From assembly GCF_014805685.1 (NCBI RefSeq), contig NC_060884.1, positions 16,071,356-16,135,355 on the forward strand: a stretch of DNA of 64,000 nt, written 5' to 3'. Positions 28,543 through 41,459 of the stretch are shown piece after piece (within the stretch, counting starts at the first letter, position 1; every line of letters starts with the position of its first letter). Source of the stretch: Silurus meridionalis (lineage: Eukaryota; Chordata; Actinopteri; Siluriformes; Siluridae). The notes below the pieces were generated by a model that was not told the DNA's origin, searched no databases, and worked only from the letters and a program-made list of their open reading frames with translations. A program made the position numbers and the translations under genes.

Positions 28543-29655
28543 CATCAGGTCAAAATGGGGAAAGTTTTCACAGACACTAGTGGAAGATCTTGACTAAATG
28601 GGACTAGGGAAATGTGGACTGGGAAGTTAAATTCGCACACTAATCTTATGGGCAGTTGACCGCAAACTTTCGTTTATATAGTGTGTGTGTATATAAAAGA
28701 GACAATTGTAAGTCACTCTAGATAGTGGTGTTTGCCAATGTCTATATATAACCTGACATTTTTGTAGCATACCACTGTATGGGTAGCTTCCTACTTATAG
28801 CTAATCCAACCTAATTGTAAATTAAAACAAACAGTAATTTATATGGCCAGAATAACTTAGTGAAGAACATCCTATGTGCATGAAGAAAAAGTTTTCTAGT
28901 CCGGATGAGTACAGTGAACGCCATAATGCATATGGAAAATCATAGGCAGTCTACAGCTTTTTTGGACAGGACACCTAAGGTTGTGATACAAAGCTCCGTA
29001 CCGTTCTCATGCAATCACATGATGGAATTTTTATTGAAAATACGGTCATATGTCGCTGTTTTTGAAATATCTCAGCATGCACGTGCATGCACACAAGCAG
29101 TGTTACGCACCGCCCCTGGTGGTGAGGAGAGGTGAAAAAGAACTCTCGTTCTTGCACGCTTATGCTCTTTCTTTCACACGTTCGCCTCTGAGCTCACACT
29201 AACATTTTTTCACATACTTGGATCACAGCTGAGAGATGAGTGAAATAACATGCTCCAGACACACGCTTTTATGCTGTGCTTACATTCACACTAGGCTCCA
29301 GACTGCAACTCGCAGCTTGTGGTGTCTATTCTCACTTTCTGTCCTCCAGAGCATGTTAGAGCTTAAAAGAGGAAGTAGACACAGAGAGAAGTAAAGGCAG
29401 AGGCTGTAATTATAGCGCCACGTGCCAGCCTGTACATCTCCTGCTTGCCAGTTTAGGTTTTTTAATCGTTTCCATGTTTGTGGCCTTTTTTCATCTCTAT
29501 ATATAAATAGCTTGTCTTCTGTTCTCAGACTAATTAGCATAAAACATTCTCAGGGTTTGTGCAAAGGCCATGAAATGCTTGATTTGAGCTTTTTTTTTTG
29601 TGTAGAGACATGCTTATATAAGTTATTATTAAACATTTAATGTGCTTTGTGGTTT
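28543..29655. other. Unassigned unique stretch
   Basis: No coding or repeat signal recognised. Confidence 0.45.
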
Positions 29656-29656
29656 A

Positions 29657-29740
29657 ATGTCCATGGGGGTGGGGGTAGCTTATTGGTTGAGAGTAGAAGG
29701 TCATGAGTTCACATACCACCGCCACTGTTTGGCCCTGATA
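29657..29740 (+). mobile_element. SINE head remnant
   Basis: ggtagcttattggttgagag (A-box-like) and ggtcatgagttcacatacca (B-box-like) at tRNA spacing, with no body or tail recognised. Confidence 0.45.
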
Positions 29741-29810
29741 TATTTCAAGTGTTTAATACTTTTAACTTTTATGATTTTGGCTCACATTTATCAAAAACCC
29801 ACCAATTCAC

Positions 29811-30163
29811 TATCTCAAAAAATTAGAATACCGTACTTCATAAGACCAAACAAAAAAAACATTTTTAGAGAAAATCCCCATGATTGTGTAGCCTGAACCA
29901 GAGTGAGACACCATTTAAAGGCTCAGGAAACCTTTGCAGGTGTTTGGATTTAATTAGCTGATTAGAGTGTGACACCACGAGTCTCCAGTATTGAAATTTT
30001 TCACAATATTCAAATTTTTTTAATATTGGGTTTTCATTACTGTAAGCCATAATCATCAAAATTAAAAGAAATAAACACTTTAAATATATCAGTCTGTGTG
30101 ATTCTATTAGTCTATATAGTCTATATATCAGTCTATAATGATATTCTAATTTATTCAGATGCA

Positions 30164-30166
<3 letters not shown>
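29811..30166 (+). mobile_element. Short Tc1-like MITE remnant (ctcaaaaaattagaat ends)
   Basis: The left end ctatctcaaaaaattagaat and right end gatattctaatttattcaga (then tgcacc) are inverted matches. The interior has aggctcaggaaacctttgca, gtttggatttaattagctga and tcatcaaaattaaaagaaat. No transposase. It abuts a (TA)n. Confidence 0.6.

Positions 30167-30218
<52 letters not shown>
30165..30218 (+). repeat. (TA)n left of the deleted Tc1 copy 1
   Basis: About 27 TA units, directly joined to the Tc1 end cagtacagacc. Confidence 0.95.
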
Positions 30219-30221
<3 letters not shown>

Positions 30222-30755
30222 TACAGACCAAAAGTTTGGACACACCTTCTCATTCAAAGAGTTTTCTTTATTTTCATGACTATGAAAATTGTAGTCACAC
30301 TGAAGGCATCAATTTGACCAAGAAGGAGAGTGATGGGGTGCTGCGCTAGATGACCCAGCCTCCACAGTCACCGGACCTGAACCCAATCTAGATGGTTTAG
30401 GGGTGAGCTGGACCGCTGAGTGAAGGCAAAAGGGCCAACAAGTGCCAAGCATCTCTCGGGGAACTCCTTCAAGACTGTTGGAAGACCATTTCAGGTGACT
30501 ACCTCTTGAAGCTCATCAAGAGAATGCCAAGAGTGTGCAAAGCAGTAATCAAAGCAAAAGGTGGCTACTTTGAAGAACCTACAATATGACATTTTTCAGT
30601 TGTTTCACACTTTTTTGTTATGTATATAATTCCATATATAATTCCACATGTGTTAATTCATAGTTTTGATGCCTTCAGTGTGAATCTACAATTTTCATAG
30701 TCATGAAAATAAAGAAAACTCTTTGAATGAGAAGGTGTGTCCAAACTTTTGGTCT

Positions 30756-30760
<5 letters not shown>
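30219..30760 (+). mobile_element. Internally deleted Tc1-like element, copy 1
   Basis: Inverted ends cagtacagaccaaaagtttg and caaacttttggtctgtact, with terminal inverted repeats of about 85 bp. Between them remains only the C-terminal part of a Tc1 transposase (TKKESDGVLR, PPQSPDLNPI, then RMPRVCKAVIKAK). The catalytic Glu codon is TAG at 30389-30391. A one-base gain shortly after, in tttaggggtgag, shifts the frame and is shared with copy 2 (40496). Flanked by (TA)n on both sides. Confidence 0.88.
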
Positions 30761-30837
<77 letters not shown>

Positions 30838-30842
30838 TATAT
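30761..30842 (+). repeat. (TA)n right of the deleted Tc1 copy 1
   Basis: About 40 TA units with one AAT break near the right end. Confidence 0.95.
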
Positions 30843-31107
30843 TGCAGACATCTGTATATGCACAGCTCCCTTCTATCACAGTATTTCAATCAGGTTAAGT
30901 CTGGGCTTTGACTGGGCTATTGCAACACCTTCATCATTCTGTACATTCTGTCAGCCATTCTGCTTTACATTTGCTGGTGTGTTTGGGATCAAACTCCCAA
31001 TTACAAAAAAGCTTTAGATGTTGGACAGATGGCCTTATATTTGACTTTAGAATACTTTGGTGTACAGATGAGTGTATGGTCAATGACTACAAGTTTCTCA
31101 ACTCCTG
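30843..31107. other. Short unassigned stretch
   Basis: Resembles decayed DNA-transposon interior (caggttaagtctgggctttg, then gactgggctattgcaacacc, and agatggccttatatttgact), but no ends are found. Confidence 0.35.
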
Positions 31108-31109
31108 TT

Positions 31110-31960
31110 ACCAGAGGTGGGAAGTAACAAAGTACAAATACTTTGTTACTGTACTTAAGTAGATTTTTCTGGTATCAGTACTTTCACAATGTCCCTTCTT
31201 TACTCAGATTTTAAAAAAAGTCAATTAGCATTTGTTTTACTGATGCGACAAGTCTCAAATCAGCACCAAAATCCACCATGATGCACACAATTAATTAATG
31301 AATTAATTAATGGGGTCGACAAACACACCAGCGACAAACGCATTTTGGCATTTTTTTTCCTCATAATGCTGAAACTAACTTAAATTTAAGTCTTGTTTGA
31401 TTGTACCCATAAGAGCAATACGAATTCATTAGCTTCTATCGTTTTTAATTTTATTTGTATACACTAAAAATAACAACAAAACACTGTGCTTTTGTAAAAT
31501 ATAGAAAACAGACAGGGGGCACTCCTGCCGTCTCCGTCATCTCTCTTCACAGACAGATAAATAAAACAACTCGAATCTTAGTGAATACTTGCCTCACAGA
31601 CATAATAAATATATTATTAGAATACTTGAAATATCAACTTAATAACCAGTTTATATCGAAAACAAATATCCTCTGATTATGTAATCCATATGTTATAAGA
31701 GGTACAGTTTCTCTGGTATTACCTCTGGTCTGTGTAGAAACATAGCAAAAGTTCCGTTTGGTGTCCAGATGATTTACATAAAACATTATAATTACTTTTA
31801 AACATTTAAAATAATATTTTGTTTTCATGCTATATGTTGAGTATAGTTTCACTAATAATAAACATATATTTGCATAAAGCATCAATATTTGTCCATGCCC
31901 ATGTTGATTAGAGTATTAAAAACGTGAAAAGTATTAATTTAAGGTACATTTAGAACAGTT
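31110..31960 (+). repeat. Interspersed repeat, copy A (second copy at 52.1-52.4 kb)
   Basis: It opens accagaggtgggaagtaaca, a common fish repeat start. Parts 31227-31290 and 31728-31950 match 52118-52180 and 52196-52420 in the same orientation (for example tgcataaagcatc, tgttgattagagtattaaaa). Copy A has about 430 bp in the middle that copy B lacks. Class not assigned. Confidence 0.6.
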
Positions 31961-32640
31961 GTGGTTTATCGCATGATTGTCAAAGATTGTACATGGGATT
32001 TCATTACATTCGTAATCCAATGATCAATCTGGAAATTCTGGATCACAAAGAACCTTAAATTTAATTTAGCAAGTAGAGCCACATTTAGTGATCGTGTTCA
32101 GTCTGGTGTATAAATTCTGATGACCAGCGTTGCTAGAGTAATCACTAAGAAATAGCATATAAGTGTTCGAAACTTGTAATGCCTATTGTGAATATGTTAT
32201 GGAAGAAAATATTACATATGCTTCAGGTTGTCTTGTTGCCTGTAAGAATTGTGTGCAGAAAGATGTTTTACATCACAACTGGAAGCTAATAAAAACAACC
32301 TTACCTTAATCTTCAGTTGCTACAAAGCAAGCCAGTCAATATAAACCAAGCAAATACCCACTTTGACACAATTCTGCATGTGCATGCCTGGGATTGTATT
32401 GAAAATCATTATGAAGAAGGGGGTTTGTGCATTTGGTCAGGTTTTCTACACCATGTATAGGTGTGCGTGTGTATAAAGTTCAGAGTTCCACTAGAGAAGT
32501 TGTACGTGTGTTGGGATTGCATGTACACAGTGGGTGCTGCGTATGCTGATTGCCTGAGGCCTGCAGGCAAATAGCAATACAAAGAATAACAAATGGAGGC
32601 AATGCAATCATAATGGGCCGCCAAGCCTTCCATTTTGGCA
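31961..32640. other. Unassigned stretch
   Basis: No gene or element recognised. Confidence 0.45.
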
Positions 32641-32679
32641 CTTGTGTGTGTGAGTGTGTGTGTGAGTGTGTGTGTGAGT

Positions 32680-32711
<32 letters not shown>
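32641..32711 (+). repeat. Imperfect (GT)n with GAGT breaks
   Basis: GT/GA-interrupted dinucleotide tract; the source of spurious Cys/Val and His/Thr open frames. Confidence 0.9.
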
Positions 32712-32958
32712 ATACACGATTATGCCTGGCGCATTGCCTGAACCAGCCTGATTACCTGTCAGCATGTGCTTGGACCCTGACAGAACTCTGCAGTTCTCTC
32801 ACACACACAGACCTGGATGGAGCTTTCAGGAAATTCATGTTAGTAACTAGACTAACTAGTGTGTGGCTCCAGTAAAGGAATGCAGACAGGGAATTGTGTT
32901 GGAATATTTCATATAGTGAGGAGCTGAATGGTTCATCATGGGTATAGATCTGCTTTTC

Positions 32959-32959
<1 letters not shown>

Positions 32960-33038
<79 letters not shown>
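32960..33038 (+). repeat. (GT)n microsatellite
   Basis: About 39 uninterrupted GT units. Confidence 0.95.
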
Positions 33039-33039
<1 letters not shown>

Positions 33040-33040
33040 A

Positions 33041-34930
33041 AGCCAGCAAACACTTCTCTATGGGTGCTCATCTGTGCAAAGGACTGGCAGAGATTGCTGC
33101 TAGATAGCATGTATTATTCTCGCTACACTGACTCAGGCTAGCAATTCTCTCATATAATGTCCCACGAATGAGCTCTCCACAAACTTAGCAATGTTTCTGG
33201 ATCTCCATCTACTGGTTCAAATATCACATATACCTCTTCGATTGTCAAATATGAAGAAAGTCTTGTATATAAGAATTGTAGTGCGTTCTGTAAGTAACAG
33301 TGCCACATTTTTATATTTTTGGCTTCAGTTCATTTAATCTTGGTATTTATAGTTACAGAAGATATAAGAAAATGTTTATATGCATATTTTAACCCATTTT
33401 GTTGGGCTATAAATATTTCATGCTCATCAATGAGTTACAGTTTGACTATCCTAGACTCAACTGATTTGCAAACTTTCTAACCACTCTGGCACCATTATTC
33501 TGGTTTAAAATATTCTCAAAAAGAAACAATACAGTATAGTTCAGTCACAGAGGTAACATTATTCAAATTGGCATTACAGCAGCATGGCATTAAAGAGAGA
33601 GAGGCATCTCACATATAGAGGGTAAATATAATTTTAATAAAGCAAGTGCCAAACCTCTACACTACAACTGCAACTGTGCCACGTACATCATCTGGAGCAG
33701 TTCAGAATCAATATTTGTCTAATAACATGACAAAAACATAAATTTTAAAAAATAAAATACAACCTACTCACCAGAGATGCAGACTCATAATTTGCACTGC
33801 TCCTCAGAGGCTGTAGTCCAGTGGTATCGCTTGTATTCACTGGTCTGGAAGTGATGAACAAACCATTTCCAAGGCTGAGAAAAGCTAGCTAGCTTTGGGG
33901 TTGGCCGACCTCTCCTCACGTTTTTCTTCAAAATGTATTTTAAAGTATGTCTGAAAGCAAATAAATTTCTCTTCCTCCGTAAACTCAAAAGTATAAATGT
34001 GTGCAGAACGCTACAGACGTGTTTTGCAAGTCGAACTTGACTGTAACAGTTTCACTCTGACCAACCAATCAGAGGACGGGAAAATGCTGACACTATTCTG
34101 GGCCAGCTAGCTAGAATATGAAATCTGATTGGTTAAAGAAACAGACCCATTGATAATATTCTCTATTGTAAAAAAGCCAGCAGTACAGACTTTGAAGGCC
34201 CTGGGCAGATTAGAGTGACATGGCAGCACATAGACACTGAAATCTGACAAAAAATCTAACATCCACATGCATGTATTGGAAGCAGTGCAGCCAAGAGAAA
34301 CGCTACGAAATAAAGAGAATAAACTTTTGGGAATAAATTAATACAATTTCATGGAACAAAAATTAGTATTTAGGTTGTAAATGTAGGTCAGTGCTTCTGA
34401 TAGTGTTTAGGCCAGCAGATAAGGCTTTGCTGGCCCTGACTGCCTGCCACTGAATACAAACTTACAAAAATGAATATAAGGATCTGGTAAGGATCTGTAT
34501 TGTCTTTCACTGAAGAGCACTACAAGTGGATCTTAAACGAGCAAACGTTGACAAATGAGTCATCTGAGTCAGCTATTGACATATCATTGGAACCAGAGGC
34601 ATAAAACAAAGTGTTGAAAGGCTGCAGGGGTGTTAAAAGAGAGCAATCATAGGAGTGGAAGTGTTGGCCATTCTTTTGAGGCTGCCCTGTCCCCTGAAGT
34701 CTTAAAATCTACTTGACTCATGTCCTTGAAAAATGTGAGCAGATAAAGTTTCCATTCCTCACTTCTTACTGCCAAATAAATAGTGTTTTCATGTGTGGCA
34801 GCTTCTATTCAAGATTGTTACATGAACAAATACAAATTTGTGCCAGTGTCAATGCTCCTTGCACTTTATCTTAATGACTATATAGTGTTTTGTGTGCTCA
34901 TGTGTTATATATTATTTAAATGCTATGTTT
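33041..34930. other. Unassigned unique stretch
   Basis: No coding or element signal recognised in about 1.9 kb. Confidence 0.45.
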
Positions 34931-34935
34931 TAGCA

Positions 34936-35155
34936 TACACTATATGACCAAAAGCACGTGCTTATCAGACCAACAAACACTGTAAAACCAGAAAAATTGG
35001 AGATTTATGCCAGAGCAAAATACAATTGAGCAATTAAGGGGGTTAAGGGCCTTGCTTAAAGTTCCAGCAGTGACAATTTGGTCATGCTCAGAATTGAACT
35101 CATGACCTTCCAATCCCAAGTCAAATGCCTTAACCACTGAACTACCACCTCCAAG
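34936..35155 (-). mobile_element. MITE end plus minus-strand SINE
   Basis: The left 20 bp (tacactatatgaccaaaagc) match the Tc1-like MITE end seen at 49861. The remainder reads on the minus strand as a tRNA-like SINE head: the complement of ttaaccactgaactaccacc gives an A box, and the complement of attgaactcatgacc gives a B box. Body gcaattaagggggttaaggg. Confidence 0.65.
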
Positions 35156-37108
35156 TACAAGCGCATTAGTGAGCTTGGGCAGTGAAAGGAAATCTTAATG
35201 CTACAGCAAATGACATTTTAGAGAACTGTGTGTACCTCTATTTGACAATAGTTTTAGGAAGGCCCAAATTTTGTTGTAAAGTTCAGGTGTCTATTGTATA
35301 GCACAGTAATTGTCTGACTGGAAAGTAAGAAAAAAATTACTATTGTTCTACAAGTGATTCATTTTATAGCTGTATTTTTTATAAATGTAACTGTGTCTCT
35401 CTTAAGTCTTGATAACTGTTGAAAAGAGTACGAATCACCTGGATAGACATGCCAAGACCTTACAACAAAGTGACCATATGGCAGGCAGCCATCATTTCCT
35501 TGAACTTGTAGACAAAGTGTTTGGCGGTGACTGCTGCACTTACAAAACTGGGAGAGGATATTTTAGCATAGTAGAACATAGAGAACCTCAACTAATACCC
35601 ATTAAGAGAATAATATCCTTACACAGTGACATGTCAGAACCGTGGTTTGCCAAAATTATGTCCATGACCAAGTGGACTATTCTCTGTTTTGACAGGAGAG
35701 TGCATCATATATGATGTTCGAAATAGGGCCATGCTGTTTATGCTAGGTATAAATAGCAAGATATAGCCAGTTTGTCTGCATGGAGTGCTGTGTGGTCAAT
35801 CGATTAATAATTCAGCCTTGATTGTAAGTTCAAATAATAGACAAGGCATTGTCTTTAGAAAGACAGTTTGATCTACTGAATGGACTTTTTAAAAGAAAGG
35901 TCTAAAGAGACTTAAGTACAAGCAAAGAATCCCACCCTTGGTTAGGAGCAGAAAAACAGTGGCACCTTGCTCATTTCTGTAACACTTGACAAGTTTATGA
36001 GCCCCAAGTGAGACAGCAATGATGATGATGCGATGCATTGGCTTGGCAGAAATGAATCACAGAGGGGTTAAAAACACCTTTACAAAGAGAAAGAGGAGCT
36101 GCTGGAGAGACTTGGCTCAAGCCCCAGAGTGTTGTTAGCAATCCAGCTAATGAAGTAGAGTAGCTATAAGCAGCTTCTCAATGTGATAGCAGGGTGTAGC
36201 CACAGGCCCCCTGCATGAGAAGATAAGAGTATAGAGGGAGAGTAGCAGTCTGGCAAGCTCAACTGCAGCCAGCAGCATTCTATTGACTCAACAGCACAAA
36301 TGCATTGCATTGTCATTGCCACAGGCATGCATCAACACAGGCCTGCTAGTCGGAGACTTCACAGCTGTGGGACTAAGCCAAAGCAGCAAAGGAGGTCCCA
36401 CTTAGTGGTGATGAGGGAGAATGGAGGGAAACCCGACTCTATGTGAATCCAGCTAATTCACCTACAGTTAGCAAGGTTGGAAAAATATATCTTCAGGATT
36501 TGACTGCAGTTTTTCACTTGCATTCTCTAACTATGTCTGTTATATAGGACTTGTTTGTGCTGTTCTGGGAACACTTGGGGTAAGAATTGTTCAAACGCAA
36601 GCTCTTCTCTGCAAGCTGAATATGAACGAAAGCTACACGAATTTGCCCATTGTCTAAGGACAAAATTCAGACACAGACAGGAACACTGGTAAACGGTACC
36701 ACGGGAGAAAAGTATGTTTGTGTGTATCCCCAGAGTCACAAAAAGGACCTTTAAAAGTCAATCGCTTTCCCTCTTCAGATTTGCGTAGTCTGTAGTGATG
36801 GCCACCAACTGTGAAGCAAAGGAGCGAGGGGAATATATTTAAATCTACTTAGCTTAAATTAAGATAATCAGGGTGTCGACGAGAAGCGAACACACACTAA
36901 TGTGTGCATGCATACACGTGGATACTGTCTGCCTGCTTTCCCCCCACTTTCACTTAGTTGCTTCTTTTACTGTTTTAGGAAACCAATTACTCTCTATGAC
37001 CTGCAACAGCTTCCACTGTCCATGGCAGCAGACCCAGATTCCTTGATTATTTGCATTGATTATTTGTCTCCTGCATATTGATCACTTGGCTGCCTAAATA
37101 CTCTTGTG

Positions 37109-37109
<1 letters not shown>
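35156..37109. other. Unassigned unique stretch
   Basis: One 101-codon open frame (35409-35714) has no family resemblance that I can name. No repeat ends are seen. Confidence 0.4.

Positions 37110-37171
<62 letters not shown>
37110..37171 (+). repeat. (CA)n microsatellite
   Basis: About 31 CA units. Confidence 0.95.
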
Positions 37172-37173
<2 letters not shown>

Positions 37174-37307
37174 TTTGCACTAGCGTGTAGACCATTCCTG
37201 ACCTTTAACAAATGTTGACAATTAAGCATATTCTATCAGAAAATATCTTCCAGAGCCAATATAAATATAATATAAAATATCTTCACCTTGTCCCCAACTA
37301 TCTTATC

Positions 37308-38014
37308 TACAGTATTTTTTGGACTATAAGCCACTACTTTTTCCCACGTTTTGAACCCCGCGGCTTAAACAACGAAGCGGCTAATTAATAAATTTTTCCT
37401 GGGTTTTTCCCGGTTTCACAAACTTTAAGCCAAAAAACTGAACCCCATAACATAAGACCAATGAAATTTCCAAACGAAAATGAAAAAACGCACCTCACCT
37501 GTGTTCTGAGCTGCACGGCTTTGGGAGAAAAAAACGTTTTTTTTTAAACGCAAGACGATGCCAAAAGATAAACTCCAGAGAGAAATAGTTGTGAAAGGAA
37601 GGAGGAAGACAGTGAACAATGACTTTCTTGGTAGGCTACTGTTTAGATACAAGCCGTTGTAGCGCGTTGAGTCTGGGTGAAGGGAGAGCTCGCTAACTCC
37701 AGTTGCAACAGAAATCATATAAGCACAGACAGGTTTCCATAACTTGTGCTTTTTTATTTTTCTTGCCAACACTGTTACAGGTTAGTCAAAGAAACTTAGA
37801 AATGAGCATCAGAAAATAATAAAGACATATTCCGCGGTCTCCACACATGCAGTAATAGCGGAAAAATGCAGTGGCAGGCTATTCCCAAAATACTGCTATG
37901 CTCCTAAAGGAAGCGCAACATATTTCACCCATTACACCGTGTGTAACGTGTCTTTCGTTAAAGCCTGTGTAAAGTACATTAGTGTAGTGTATTTGTAAAA
38001 TTCAGTGGGTGCGG

Positions 38015-38095
<81 letters not shown>

Positions 38096-38120
38096 GCTTT
38101 ATAGTCCGGAAATTACGGTA
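37308..38120 (+). mobile_element. 'actataagc' MITE, copy 2, with internal (TA)n expansion
   Basis: Left end tacagtattttttggactat; right end ttatagtccggaaattacgg plus ta: inverted repeats flanking an interior nearly identical to copy 1 (aaaagataaactccagagag, ggaggaagacagtgaacaat, gactttcttggtaggctact). Where copy 1 has a short tatatat tract, this copy has (TA)n at 38018-38094. Confidence 0.88.
38018..38094 (+). repeat. (TA)n inside MITE copy 2
   Basis: About 38 TA units between gtgggtgcggct and cgctttatagtccgg. Confidence 0.95.
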
Positions 38121-38906
38121 TCTGCATTTGCACATTATATAATTCTATTAGCATTCTTAATATATGTCTTCATTAGCCGTTCCAGACATGAACAAAACAT
38201 TCTTAGAATTAGTGAATGTCTTCCAGCTACACACATTCACATGCATTAGATCTAAATAGTCAAAAGCCTAAATCCTAATCTTTACTCTAAATTCCAAACT
38301 GGGTGTGAAGAGATTACAGACCTTTTTGTTAACCTATTGAAAAACTCTAAACAATTTTCTTAAAAAACAATTTAAGGCCTGACTGTGATTTTTGTTTGTT
38401 TGTTTGTTTTTAGGTAATATATTGGAGCAGGAGCATTCTGAGAGCACTTAACTTTGTACGGATAGGAGGGACTGAAGGGACTTGTGCCACAGCTCAAGGT
38501 TACAGTTCCTATTCCCTGCTGACAGAATGAGGATAAGGCTGGGCCCAGGAGAGAGAAAAAAAGTGAGAAGGGAAGAGAAAAAGGGGGGGAGGGGTGAAAG
38601 CAGAAGATCAAGATGAGCAAAAACAGAAGGAGTGAAGAGAAAAGAGATGAAGGGAAAGCAGAAGGAGGGCGAGTAATTATCACTTGAGGTGAAGAAGGGC
38701 AGTGTTTTGGCAATCTGCCGGTTTTCATTAAACAAAGTTTGTTTCTCTCAGAGGCAGAGGGGCTGGCAATAGTGCAATGCATGCCCCAGACACCCCAGTG
38801 CAAGCATACACACATACACTATGGATAGGCAGGTAGCAGTAATCAGATGAGAGTTTGGAATGTATAAAAGTGTAAAAATGCAAAAGTAAAATCTTGTTCT
38901 GCTCAT

Positions 38907-38977
<71 letters not shown>

Positions 38978-40386
38978 GCTTTTCCTTTCCTTATGTAATA
39001 TATAAGTACAAAATCTGACTCTCAGTTCACACTAAGCCTTTAACCTTTTTGGAATGTGTTTGCTGATTAGCATGATCATGCAGAAGCTTTGTGCAGTGGA
39101 TGATTTACCCAGAAAATGTTGCATAATATATCAAAATCTGTTTACATTGTTAAATGATTATTTTTATGCATTTTTTCAGGTCCTTTCTATTGACAAGTTA
39201 GTATGCATTCCCAAACCAAGACAAATCTCAGCATGATTCACAGAAAAGTGCAAACTTGTAATTCTCCTGTCATACTAACTCCATTATGGCTTTTATGATT
39301 CAAAATTGCTTAATTCCAATTCTGTCTCTGGTTGTTGGTTAAGCTTTCTAACATAATAAAATCATTCATTCTTTGCTTTTTTTCCCCACAGAATTTGATT
39401 TTTTTTATCCTGAAATACACTGTGAGGCCATTTCTCTCTGCTTCTTCTCATAGTCAAAGCATGAATTTTGGTTCTTGTTGACGCTGCCAGATGATAAGCA
39501 ATGATTTGGCTATGTTTCTTTCTGTATTCTGAGGAAATGGCTTTTGAGAAGCAGTCTTCAGGTTTCAACAATTCCGACTTACCCAGTTTCTTGTGGTATT
39601 AGTAATTACCATTTAATACTTCCTATTTATTTACTAAATCTCATAATAATTACAGCAAATTATCATAATCAGTATCTAATGTCTAAAATCCAAAACAGCA
39701 TAGGTTTCAATTTGAAGTGTTTTTTTGTTGTTGTTGTTGTTGTTGTTGTTTTAAACCATGTGACCTCAGGCAGTGTTTCCTTGCCACTGTCACCTTGCTG
39801 AAAAATAAAAAGTATAAAGAAACCTAAATAGATGTTGTATTACCTTTAATGGGTATAATAGGACTTGAATTGAAATTAATAGAAAGGTTCCAGGGTGTCT
39901 CTACTGATAATTTGTTGCCTTCTATGCAATATTTTCCCTTTAAGGATCAACAGAACTCCTTTGGTTTCACCTTTAGATCACATGTTGGTATCTGGCTGGC
40001 ACCAATAATGACCATTAGGACATTACTGATGGTTTGTAATGGTATTTGTAAGAAAGAAACCATATTTAAGTGAATGTTTCTTTTTTCATGGTTTTCATGG
40101 TAATTTCTGTGACTTGCTCATTTCTTTGTTTGGTTGAAGTTGCTTTGCAACAGTGTGTTTATTTTCCAAACAGATTTATTTACAAATAGTTTGTTTGAGC
40201 AGTTACACAACAAATTTTTAATTTTATGAAAATCCAGTAAAATCCAGAAAAAACATGCATCCTCTTCGCAACCATTATTCAAATAAATTTAAATAACATT
40301 GAAAATGTGCACACTGTTAAATCCCCAAAGTTAACATTTGTGAAAGATGCCAGTTTGAACATGACTGATGATGCTTAATTGATAGT
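38121..40386. other. Unassigned stretch with simple repeats
   Basis: Purine-rich block at 38530-38680, (TA)n at 38911-38975 and (GTT)n at 39724-39751. No gene recognised. Confidence 0.45.
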
Positions 40387-40414
40387 AGAAAGATGTAAAC
40401 ACACACACACACAC

Positions 40415-40430
<16 letters not shown>

Positions 40431-40485
<55 letters not shown>
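40431..40485 (+). repeat. (TA)n left of the deleted Tc1 copy 2
   Basis: TA tract with a (CA)n block on its left and catacacacacagta on its right, leading into the Tc1 end. Confidence 0.95.
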
Positions 40486-40489
<4 letters not shown>

Positions 40490-40495
40490 CACACA

Positions 40496-41043
40496 CAGTA
40501 CAGACCAAAAGTTTGGACACACCTTCTCATTCAAAGAGTTTTCTTTATTTTCATGACTAGGAAAATTGTAGAGTCACACTGAAGGCATCAAGGGCTATTT
40601 GACCAAGAAGGAGAGTGATGGGGTGCTGCGCCAGATGACCTGGCCTCCACAGTCACCGGACCTGAACCCAATCGAGATGGTTTAGGGGTGAGCTGGACCG
40701 CAGAGTGAAGGCAAAAGGGCCAACAAGTGCCAAGCATCTCTCGGGGAACTCCTTCAAGACTGTTGGAAGACCATTTTAGGTGACTACCTCTTGAAGCTCA
40801 TCAAGAGAATGCCAAGAGTGTGCAAAGCAGTAATCAAAGCAAAAGATGGCTACTTTGAAGAACCTAGAATATGACATTTTTCAGTTGTTTCACACTTTTT
40901 TATTATGTATATAATTCCATATATAATTCCACATGTGTTAATTCATAGTTTTGATGCCTTCAGTGTGAATCTACAATTTTCATAGTCATGAAAATAAAGA
41001 AAACTCTTTGAATGAGAAGGTGTGTTCAAACTTTTGGTCTTTA

Positions 41044-41046
<3 letters not shown>
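40496..41046 (+). mobile_element. Internally deleted Tc1-like element, copy 2
   Basis: Ends cagtacagaccaaaagtttg and caaacttttggtctttactg. It has the same deletion junction and the same one-base gain after the catalytic Glu as the copy at 30219. Here the Glu codon is intact (gag, 40674-40676). The interior encodes the Tc1 C-terminal words TKKESDGVLRQMT, PPQSPDLNPIEMV and RMPRVCKAVIKAK. Flanked by (TA)n on the right, directly. Confidence 0.9.

Positions 41047-41114
<68 letters not shown>
41047..41114 (+). repeat. (TA)n right of the deleted Tc1 copy 2
   Basis: About 34 TA units directly joined to the element end. Confidence 0.95.
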
Positions 41115-41118
<4 letters not shown>

Positions 41119-41230
41119 TGGTACATGGTTGTTATTTCCCTCTGTCTCTATTTCATATGGATGAGAGATGGCATGGAGTGTGTGTCAGACTGGGCTAAGC
41201 AAGCAAGGAGTGCAGCAAATGGAGAGAACT

Positions 41231-41252
41231 GTGTGTGTGTGTGTGTGTGTGC

Positions 41253-41284
<32 letters not shown>

Positions 41285-41330
41285 CTGTGTGTGTGTGTCT
41301 GTGTCTGTCTGTGTGTCTGTGTCTGGGTGT
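41231..41330 (+). repeat. (GT)n with GTCT and GC interruptions
   Basis: Compound dinucleotide tract. It explains the Cys/Val-rich and His/Thr-rich open frames on both strands. Confidence 0.92.
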
Positions 41331-41459
41331 GTTACAACTTGCATGCATGCCTGTCATTTTGAATGACAGGATCAGAGACACTCATCAGGGGGACCTATGT
41401 GAGGAGGTGGGCTCATCAGTTGTGTGTTTGTGCAGTCCATGTTCAGGATTAAGCATATA

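Noticed and set aside
35409..35714. 101-codon open frame in the desert
   Set aside because: No recognisable motif, no upstream promoter-like or splice signals; length is within chance for AT-rich DNA. A protein search could change this.
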